Source: Pseudomonadota bacterium (GTDB lineage: Bacteria; Pseudomonadota; Alphaproteobacteria; Rhizobiales; Xanthobacteraceae). From it: a stretch of 12,914 bases of DNA. Positions 8,609-12,914 of the stretch are shown in pieces. The notes beneath the pieces were generated by a model, which was not told the origin of the DNA, made no database searches, and was given only the letters and a program-made list of their open reading frames with translations. The translations under genes and the position numbers were made by a program. Each line of letters starts with the position of its first letter. Position 1 is the stretch's first letter. Location of the stretch: the NCBI GenBank assembly GCA_023433965.1, contig JAEYTQ010000691.1:1-12914 (forward strand), in the 5' to 3' direction.

Positions 8609-8632
8609 CCGGTCCTGCGCTACAAGGACCGG
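8609..8632 (+). promoter_or_regulatory. hairpin overlapping the Shine-Dalgarno of the SDHAF4-like gene
   Basis: CCGGTCC (8609-8615) and GGACCGG (8626-8632) form a perfect 7-bp, almost all G/C stem with a 10-base loop. The ribosome binding site AAGGA (8624-8628), 6 bases before the ATG at 8635, is partly inside the right arm, so the GGA would be paired in the folded mRNA. This could lower or regulate initiation; whether it is used is unknown. Confidence 0.45.
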
Positions 8633-8634
8633 CG

Positions 8635-8832
8635 ATGAGTGACCCGTCTCCCGTTCCCGATCGCAAGCCGCTGTCGCCGGCTGCCCAGCGCGCGCTGGCC
8701 GAGGCCGAAGCGCGTCGGCAGGCCGCGGCTGCTGAGGTCAAGGACAAGGCCAGGGAGTTGCAGGGGCCGCAGGGGCCCGAGCCCACCCGCTACGGCGATT
8801 GGGAGCGCAAGGGCATCGCGTCCGACTTCTGA
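8635..8832 (+). CDS. DUF1674 / succinate dehydrogenase assembly factor 4-like protein
   Basis: A 65-aa protein whose C-terminus, [17 protein letters not shown] at 44-60, is the signature of the DUF1674/SDHAF4 family (PF07896). Mitochondrial SDHAF4 (Sdh8) binds flavinated SDHA before it joins SDHB, limiting oxidant formation; the same role for the bacterial protein is inferred from homology. The N-terminal 40 residues are charged, Ala-rich and probably helical or disordered. The last residues are IASDF rather than the RCIDF typical of eukaryotes. The start at 8635 is set by AAGGA 6 bases upstream, which excludes a 36-residue upstream extension. Divergent from rsmB; no sdh genes are in the window. 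Length is normal for bacterial members. Confidence 0.88.
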   Translation: MSDPSPVPDRKPLSPAAQRALAEAEARRQAAAAEVKDKARELQGPQGPEPTRYGDWERKGIASDF

Positions 8833-9001
8833 GGCTTCGAGGTCTGAGGCCGTCGCTCGAGCTCTCCCGCTCGCTTGCTGGAAAGGCCAAATCCCGGCGG
8901 CGGACCAGACCGGCCAGGCAGGCTGGATCTGCCGAATTCGGCCTAGGATTCCCGTACCGATCGCGATAAATACCAGCCTCCCTGAACCAGAAAGCGCAAC
9001 C

Positions 9002-9607
9002 ATGGACAAGTTCACCACGCTGGAAGGCGTCGCGGCGCCACTGAAGATCATCAATGTCGACACCGACATGATCATTCCGAAGCAGTACCTGAAGACCATC
9101 AAGCGCACCGGCCTTGGCAAGGGGCTCTTCTCCGAGCAGCGCTACAAGGACGACGGCAGCGAGAACCCGGATTTCGTGCTCAACCAGCCTGCCTATCGCA
9201 ATGCCAGGATTCTGGTCGCCGGCGACAATTTCGGCTGTGGCTCGAGCCGCGAACATGCGCCCTGGGCGCTGCTCGACTTCGGCATCCGCTGCGTGATCTC
9301 GACCTCGTTCGGCGACATTTTCTACAACAATTGCTTCAAGAACGGCATCCTGCCGATCCGCGTCAGTCAGGAGGATCTCGACAAGCTGTTCGACGACGCC
9401 GAGCGCGGCGCCAATGCGACGCTGACGATCGACCTGCCGAACCAGGAGATCCGCGGCCCTGATGGCGGCAAGGTCAAGTTCGAGATCGATCCGTTCCGCA
9501 AGCACTGCCTGATCAACGGCCTCGACGACATCGGTCTCACCATGGAGAAGAAGGCCTCGATCGACTCTTACGAGGACAAGCTCAAGCGCGAACGCGCCTG
9601 GGCTTGA
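9002..9607 (+). CDS. leuD: 3-isopropylmalate dehydratase small subunit
   Basis: Partner of LeuC in isomerising 2-isopropylmalate to 3-isopropylmalate in leucine synthesis. The 201-aa length is standard for LeuD. It starts [14 protein letters not shown], then has [14 protein letters not shown] with the conserved DTDxIIP, and [17 protein letters not shown] at 74-90, the swivelling-domain signature. [21 protein letters not shown] follows, also conserved. The [4Fe-4S] cluster is in LeuC, which is not in this window, as is common in rhizobia where leuC and leuD are separated. The ATG at 9002 has only a weak purine stretch (AGAAAG) upstream. The 169-base gap before it shows no attenuator or leader peptide that I could recognise. 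It is followed by a strong terminator, so it looks monocistronic at its 3' end. Confidence 0.97.
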   Translation: MDKFTTLEGVAAPLKIINVDTDMIIPKQYLKTIKRTGLGKGLFSEQRYKDDGSENPDFVLNQPAYRNARILVAGDNFGCGSSREHAPWALLDFGIRCVISTSFGDIFYNNCFKNGILPIRVSQEDLDKLFDDAERGANATLTIDLPNQEIRGPDGGKVKFEIDPFRKHCLINGLDDIGLTMEKKASIDSYEDKLKRERAWA

Positions 9608-9624
9608 GCTCGCTGCCTGCTTCG

Positions 9625-9659
9625 AGCCCCGGTGCTGCGAGCGCCGGGGCTTTTTCTTT
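9625..9659 (+). terminator. intrinsic terminator after leuD
   Basis: AGCCCCGGTGCT (9625-9636), loop GCG, and AGCGCCGGGGCT (9640-9651) form a 12-bp stem with one G-U pair, followed directly by a run of T residues (TTTTTCTTT). It begins 17 bases after the leuD stop. Confidence 0.92.
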
Positions 9660-9685
9660 GTCCTGCTTGTCCCTATAGCTCGCTG

Positions 9686-10471
9686 ATGCTCCCCGAGATC
9701 GTCACTTTCTGGCATGGCCCGATGGACGCGCTGCGCCAGACCTGTCTGCGCTCCCAGCTGGCTGCCGGCCACAAGGTCACGGTCTACAGCTTCGACCCGA
9801 TTCCCGGCCTGCCCGGGGACGTCGCGAACGCGGAGGCCGAGGCGATCCTGCCGCACGCGTTCTCGGAACGGCTGCGGCCGCCGCAGCCGGACGGCAGCTG
9901 GCGCGACTGGACCATTCTGCAGTTCAGCGACTTCTTCCGCATGAAGCTGATGGCGAAGGGCCTCGGCCTCTGGCTCGACGCCGACGTGCTGCTGTTGAAG
10001 CCGGTCGAGATCGATCCGGCAAAGCCGTACTTCGCCTGGGAGCGGCCGCGCCAGCTGGGCAATTCCGTGCTCTATCTGCCGCCCCGGCACGGCATCGTCA
10101 CCGCCTTCGAAGAGCTGATGGAGCAGGAGGAGCTGACGCCGAACTGGCTGTCGCTGCGCCATCGCATCACCTTCCTGATGCGCCGCCTGCGCGGCGGCTC
10201 GAGCCGCCTGTCGGATATTCGTGTTGCGATCTACGGCCCTGCCGCGCTCACCGCGCTGGCGCGCCGCACCGGCGAGCTGCAAAACGCGCTGCCCAAGCAA
10301 TCGTTCTACGCCGTGCATGCCGAGCCGAAACTGTTCTTCGATCCCTCGAGCTATCTCGGCCTCGTCACCGACCCCGCCATCATCGGCCTGCACATCTCGC
10401 CCAAGGGCCGCGGCGGCCAGAAGCCGATTCCGGGCAGCCTGTATGCCTGGGCGGCGGAGCGGTTTGCCTAA
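9686..10471 (+). CDS. putative GT-A glycosyltransferase with DXD motif
   Basis: A 261-aa soluble protein resembling the DXD sugar-transferase / capsular polysaccharide synthesis group (Gly_transf_sug or Caps_synth type). It opens with IVTFWHGPMDALRQTCLRSQ, then GHKVTVYSFDP, as in family members that begin with a short strand and a Trp-His. FSDFFRMKLMAKGLGLWLDADVLLLKP at about 80-106 has the pre-DXD helix and the metal/nucleotide-sugar motif with Asp98 and Asp100. The C-terminal part HAEPKLFFDP and GLHISPKGRGG fits the acceptor side, with HIS matching the conserved late histidine of these enzymes. Donor and acceptor cannot be told from sequence; surface polysaccharide is an inference. The ATG at 9686 is used because upstream in-frame ATGs lie in the leuD terminator; no clear Shine-Dalgarno is seen. 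It stands alone, without other polysaccharide genes. Confidence 0.72.
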   Translation: MLPEIVTFWHGPMDALRQTCLRSQLAAGHKVTVYSFDPIPGLPGDVANAEAEAILPHAFSERLRPPQPDGSWRDWTILQFSDFFRMKLMAKGLGLWLDADVLLLKPVEIDPAKPYFAWERPRQLGNSVLYLPPRHGIVTAFEELMEQEELTPNWLSLRHRITFLMRRLRGGSSRLSDIRVAIYGPAALTALARRTGELQNALPKQSFYAVHAEPKLFFDPSSYLGLVTDPAIIGLHISPKGRGGQKPIPGSLYAWAAERFA

Positions 10472-10480
10472 CCCTTCGCT

Positions 10481-10520
10481 CGTGCCCCGGACGCGGTGGA
10501 GCGTGTAACGCTGCGCCGCG
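10481..10520. repeat. hairpin repeat, probable fragment of a dispersed Bradyrhizobium element
   Basis: Begins cgtgccccggacgcgg, a familiar end of dispersed intergenic elements in Bradyrhizobium (recognition from memory). From 10492 to 10520 it folds as cgcggtgg-agcgt, loop gta, acgct-gcgccgcg, a 13-position stem with one mismatch and one G-U pair. It lies 10 bases after the glycosyltransferase stop and has no T tract, so it could end or protect that transcript but is not a canonical terminator. Confidence 0.5.
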
Positions 10521-10589
10521 GACCAGTTTGATCCAGCGCAACGCGCCTCTGCATCATTGTGCTTAATTCGCTCCCAATTCCGACGTCCC

Positions 10590-10596
10590 AAGGGAG
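10590..10596 (+). promoter_or_regulatory. strong ribosome binding site of the DUF6455-like gene
   Basis: AAGGGAG ends 6 bases before the ATG at 10603. It is one of the best Shine-Dalgarno matches in the window and fixes the start. Confidence 0.75.
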
Positions 10597-10602
10597 CTTT
10601 CC

Positions 10603-11022
10603 ATGAGCACCGCAACCAGGCCCTATCCCATCGTTCAGGATCTCATCGAGTCCTTCGCGGGCTGGCTGAAGCACCGCCGCGAGATGAACGAGTTGCGGCA
10701 GCTCGATCGGGCCGATTTCGACCGGATCGCCAATGATCTCCGGATCGCGCCCGACGATCTCGAAGAGCTCGTCCGTCACGGCCGGCATGCCGCCGACGAG
10801 CTGCCGAAGATGCTGGAACAGCTCGGCATCGACGCCGAAGCGCTCGGCCGCGCGCAGCCGCTGCTGTTGCGCGACATGGAGCGGACCTGCTCGCTCTGCG
10901 GTCACAAGGGGCAGTGCGACCGTGACCTCGCCGACGGCACCGCGGCGGAGAACTATCACGGCTATTGTGCCAACGCCTTGACGCTGGAGTCGCTCGATCG
11001 CGCCGATCTCGCGCCGCGCTGA
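10603..11022 (+). CDS. DUF6455-like four-cysteine protein of unknown function
   Basis: A 139-aa soluble protein. The N-terminal half (20-60), WLKHRREMNELRQLDRADFDRIANDL, recalls the short arginine-rich DUF1127 helix pair ('RRRELxxLDDRxLxDIG'). The middle ELPKMLEQLGIDAEAL and the C-terminal part LLLRDMERTCSLCGHKGQC...YHGYCANALTLESL match the pattern I recall for DUF6455. Cysteines are at 96, 99, 105 and 122 (C-x2-C-x5-C-x16-C), spacing that could bind zinc or an iron-sulfur cluster. No membrane segment or signal peptide is seen. Relatives are common in rhizobia without a known function. The stop codon lies in the loop of a GC hairpin shared with the convergent caspase gene. Confidence 0.78.
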   Translation: MSTATRPYPIVQDLIESFAGWLKHRREMNELRQLDRADFDRIANDLRIAPDDLEELVRHGRHAADELPKMLEQLGIDAEALGRAQPLLLRDMERTCSLCGHKGQCDRDLADGTAAENYHGYCANALTLESLDRADLAPR

Positions 11023-11030
11023 GCGGCGCG
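11010..11030. terminator. GC hairpin between convergent genes, possible bidirectional terminator
   Basis: CGCGCCGC (11010-11017) and GCGGCGCG (11023-11030) make a perfect 8-bp stem with loop GCTGA, which contains the TGA stop of the DUF6455-like gene. The convergent caspase gene ends at 11041, 11 bases away. No T tract follows on either strand, so termination would be inefficient or Rho-assisted. Confidence 0.4.
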
Positions 11031-11040
11031 GCGTGCTGAA

Positions 11041-12522
11041 TCACTTGCCAGGCACGAAATAGAAGTCCTGCCGTCCGGAGATCGAGCCGTAGCTGAACGG
11101 CTTTTGCCGGCGGCCGGTCGCTTCCATGACATCGTCGCGAACGAAATCGAACAGCCTGCGGACCTCGAGACCCGGCGTCGGGAGATTCTTGACGAAGGCG
11201 GTCGCGAACGGGCTGTTGCTTCCGTCACCGTCGAGCGCGGTCTCGCCGTCCTTTGCGGCATAGACCACCAGCGTACCCGCCTCCGGCTCGACAGGCGCCA
11301 GCCCTCGCGACACCGAACGCGACGCCACCGTCATCGTGCGTTTCATCTGGGCCGCGAACGGATTGTCGCGGCACGCATCGAGTATGACGAGGCGCAGTTT
11401 TCTGGCGCGCTCGGCAGCATTGAGCACCTGATCGACGGGCACCGCTTCAAACCCGATCTCGCGGTCCGCGGCGATCCTCGCATCGGTCGGGATGAGATAA
11501 TTGACGCCGCCGACCTCCATGCCGTGTCCGGCATAGTACACGACCGCCCAATCCGCCGTTTCCGCACGTGCAGCGAACTCGCGCAAGGCACTCACCAACG
11601 CGTCCTTGCGGAGATCGGTCAGCAGAGTGACGGCTTCGAACCCCGTGAGCCTCAGCACGTCGGCGACGAGGCTTGCGTCGCGGACCGGGTTCGGCAGCGC
11701 TGCAACGTTCTCATAGGCGGAATTGCCGATGACGAGGGCTATGCGGCGATCGCCGCTCGCAGCTCCAGCCGCCGCGACGGCCGGAGGAACGCCGGCTTTC
11801 TCAACCAAAATCGTCGTGGGGCGCTGCGCAGGAAGGACGGCAAGCCGCTCGCGCGCCTTGTCCAGGGCCCATTTCGTGGCGTTGCGGCTCAGTCCAAGGG
11901 TGGCGTTGAAGTCGGCCCTTGCCTTGGCGAACTCACCGCGCTTCTCATAGGCCAATCCGCGGTTGACGTACGCGTTGGCGTAAGCGGCGTCCACGCGTAT
12001 CGTGTCGGTATAGTCTGCAATGGCACGGTCCGCGTCGCCCTTGTTGCGGTAGGCGTTTCCGCGATTGAAATATGCGTTGGCGTTCGTCGGCTGCAGCCGG
12101 ATCGCTTCGGTATAGTCGGCAATGGCGTGATCGTTGTCGCCCTTGTTGCTGTAGGCGTTGCCTCGGTTGTAGTACGCATTGGCATAGGCCGGATCGAGCC
12201 GAAGCGTCGCCGTGTAGTCAGCGATGGCCCGGTCCGTGTCGCCCTTGTTGCTGTAGCCGTTGCCGCGGTTGTAGTAGGCGTTGGCATGGGCCGGATCGAG
12301 CCGGATCGTCGCCGAGTAGTCGGCGATGGCGCGGTCCGTATCGCCGCGGGCCGCGTAAGCGTTCCCTCGGTTGTAGTACGCATTCGCGTCCTTGGGATCT
12401 CGCCGTATCGCCTCCGATGCGGCGGCAATGGCAGCGTTCGATTCGGCCTTGGCACGATCGTTGGCCATGGCCGGGCAAGCGAAGGCAAGAAGCGCAAGGC
12501 AATGGAATAATTTGCGAAGCAT
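11041..12522 (-). CDS. exported TPR-caspase (peptidase C14) family protein
   Basis: A 493-aa precursor. MLRKLFHCLALLAFACPAMA is a clear Sec signal peptide with an AMA cleavage site, so the mature protein should act in the periplasm or outside. Residues 42-211 are five 34-residue TPR units with near-identical NAYYNRGNAY-type helices. A Pro/Ala/Gly linker (about 241-257) leads to a caspase p20-like domain that begins RRIALVIGNSAYENV. The catalytic His333 is in VVYYAGHGMEVGG and Cys384 in VILDACRDNPF, so the protease dyad is intact. Bacterial members of this kind (orthocaspase-like) usually cut after basic residues, and physiological targets are mostly unknown. I use the ATG at 12522 because it gives a standard signal peptide; a GTG at 12549 and ATG at 12534 are in frame and no start has a convincing Shine-Dalgarno. 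A CRP-type palindrome lies 80 bases upstream. Convergent with the DUF6455-like gene. Confidence 0.93.
   Translation of the reverse strand: MLRKLFHCLALLAFACPAMANDRAKAESNAAIAAASEAIRRDPKDANAYYNRGNAYAARGDTDRAIADYSATIRLDPAHANAYYNRGNGYSNKGDTDRAIADYTATLRLDPAYANAYYNRGNAYSNKGDNDHAIADYTEAIRLQPTNANAYFNRGNAYRNKGDADRAIADYTDTIRVDAAYANAYVNRGLAYEKRGEFAKARADFNATLGLSRNATKWALDKARERLAVLPAQRPTTILVEKAGVPPAVAAAGAASGDRRIALVIGNSAYENVAALPNPVRDASLVADVLRLTGFEAVTLLTDLRKDALVSALREFAARAETADWAVVYYAGHGMEVGGVNYLIPTDARIAADREIGFEAVPVDQVLNAAERARKLRLVILDACRDNPFAAQMKRTMTVASRSVSRGLAPVEPEAGTLVVYAAKDGETALDGDGSNSPFATAFVKNLPTPGLEVRRLFDFVRDDVMEATGRRQKPFSYGSISGRQDFYFVPGK
11890..12399 (-). repeat. five tandem 102-bp TPR-coding repeats
   Basis: The TPR array of the caspase gene is built from five 102-bp units (34 codons each) with no insertions. 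Units two and three are closest, and the fifth is the most diverged (EKRGEFAKARADFNATL). Conserved nucleotide blocks such as gcgttgccgcggttgtagta recur once per unit. Confidence 0.85.
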
Positions 12523-12559
12523 GAGGATGCCCATTCGCCATATCGGCACTGAAGGCAGA

Positions 12560-12589
12560 ATTCTAAACGACGCAAATCTATCGAAACAA
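12560..12589 (-). promoter_or_regulatory. candidate sigma70-type promoter of the caspase gene
   Basis: On the minus strand TTGTTT (12589-12584) and TAGAAT (12565-12560) are 18 bases apart. The -10 box matches the consensus at five of six positions and the surrounding sequence is A/T-rich compared with the rest of the window. Transcription would start near 12553, about 30 bases before the ATG. Confidence 0.5.
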
Positions 12590-12601
12590 TAGACTGGGCT
12601 G

Positions 12602-12617
12602 TGTGATCGAAATCACA
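12602..12617. promoter_or_regulatory. CRP-type operator (TGTGA-N6-TCACA)
   Basis: TGTGATCGAAATCACA contains both perfect half-sites of the enterobacterial CRP consensus with the correct 6-base spacer. The FNR/FixK type (TTGAT-N4-ATCAA) is a poorer match because the outer bases are TGTGA/TCACA. Its centre is about 57 bases upstream of the predicted caspase-gene start point, a position compatible with activation by a CRP-family protein. The caspase gene is the only gene reading away from the site; the chemotaxis gene on the other side ends toward it. Confidence 0.6.
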
Positions 12618-12705
12618 GCAATCTACAGACGCAATGCGCCGGCTAGATCCCAAGGGGACAATCTCAACGGAACAGGCCTCTCCCGATCCCCGGCAAGCCA
12701 AATGA

Positions 12706-12726
12706 GATCGCCGCCCCGCGGCGATC
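12706..12726 (-). terminator. hairpin downstream of the chemotaxis receptor gene
   Basis: GATCGCCGC (12706-12714), loop CCC, GCGGCGATC (12718-12726) is a perfect 9-bp stem located 40 bases after the stop of the minus-strand chemotaxis gene. Only a short TCATTT follows it on the minus strand, so it is terminator-like rather than canonical. Confidence 0.45.
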
Positions 12727-12766
12727 GATTCCATCCAAGACCATTCCGCTCAGGTGAGCGGTCGGG

Positions 12767-12914
12767 TCAAGCGCGGCTCGCCATCGCAGCAGCTTCCGCG
12801 GCGGCGCGCTGCATGCTGGTCGACATCTCGTTCGTCACCGTGCTCTGCTCTTCGATCGCGGCGGCGGTCGAGGTCACGTACTCGCTGACATTGTTGATCG
12901 CCTGCTTGATCGCA
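12767..12914 (-). CDS. methyl-accepting chemotaxis protein, C-terminal end (partial)
   Basis: The last 49 codons of a minus-strand gene that continues past the right edge. The peptide reads AIKQAINNVSEYVTSTAAAI, then EEQSTVTNEMSTSMQRAAAE and AAAMASRA before TGA at 12769-12767. The heptad-patterned helix with AAAIEEQST and the late Met/Ala-rich part is typical of the membrane-distal to C-terminal helix of a receptor signalling domain, where EEQ is a common methylation-type site. Sensor domain and ligand are outside the window. No CheR-binding NWxxF pentapeptide is present at the C-terminus. Confidence 0.85.
   Translation of the reverse strand, partial: AIKQAINNVSEYVTSTAAAIEEQSTVTNEMSTSMQRAAAEAAAMASRA

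Noticed and set aside
8833..9001. A leucine-responsive attenuator or leader peptide ahead of leuD
   Set aside because: No short reading frame with a leucine run and no paired terminator/antiterminator stems were found; only small scattered inverted repeats such as ggcag/ctgcc.
8738..10615. A 625-codon open frame on the minus strand across leuD, its terminator and the glycosyltransferase gene
   Set aside because: It is antisense to two well-supported genes, runs through an intrinsic terminator and intergenic sequence, and encodes an arginine/glutamine/valine-rich low-complexity product. High third-position GC readily produces such open antisense frames.
11104..12510. A 468-codon plus-strand frame with internal repeats opposite the caspase gene
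   Set aside because: The repeats are simply the reverse complement of the TPR-coding units; there is no ribosome site or domain.
10603..12914. A caspase-based anti-phage or cell-death cassette
   Set aside because: The caspase protein has an export signal, no gasdermin-like pore former, nucleotide sensor or toxin gene is adjacent, and the surroundings look like ordinary core chromosome.

Overview
The window looks like an ordinary chromosomal stretch of a high-GC alphaproteobacterium, most likely Bradyrhizobium or a close relative. The basis is the strong G/C bias at third codon positions, the character of the proteins (LeuD, PurH, an SDHAF4/DUF1674 protein, a DUF6455-type protein, a TPR-caspase protein), and a 'gtcgttccggggcgcgc'-type palindromic repeat of the kind scattered through Bradyrhizobium genomes. 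The assignment is recognition from memory, not a search result. No rRNA, tRNA, CRISPR array, insertion sequence, integrase or phage gene was found, and every gap between genes is shorter than about 220 bases.

Left part (1-3467): the last codons of a possible plus-strand gene, then a minus-strand gamma-glutamyltransferase precursor whose signal peptide carries a twin-arginine-like motif, and a divergent UMF1/Atg22-type MFS transporter. The gap between the transporter and purH holds a long imperfect palindrome (REP/BIME-like).

Middle part (3468-8447): three minus-strand genes in the transcription order rsmB, heparinase II/III-family protein, purH. rsmB makes 16S rRNA m5C967, purH makes IMP, and the heparinase-like protein between them has no visible signal peptide and an unknown substrate. 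I recall this neighbourhood as recurring in related alphaproteobacteria.

Right part (8635-12914): plus-strand genes for a 65-residue SDHAF4-like assembly factor (Shine-Dalgarno partly inside a hairpin), LeuD followed by a textbook intrinsic terminator, a DXD glycosyltransferase and a four-cysteine DUF6455-like protein. A GC hairpin carrying that last gene's stop codon in its loop separates it from a convergent, exported TPR-caspase gene. Upstream of the caspase gene lies a perfect CRP-type palindrome (TGTGA-N6-TCACA) and a plausible promoter. The window ends in the 3' end of a minus-strand methyl-accepting chemotaxis protein gene.

Most genes are housekeeping and I do not see a convincing new multi-gene system. 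The best leads are the exported TPR-caspase with its CRP-like operator, the cytosolic-looking heparinase-family protein in the rsmB/purH cluster, the possible Tat export of GGT, and the SD-masking hairpin of the SDHAF4-like gene.
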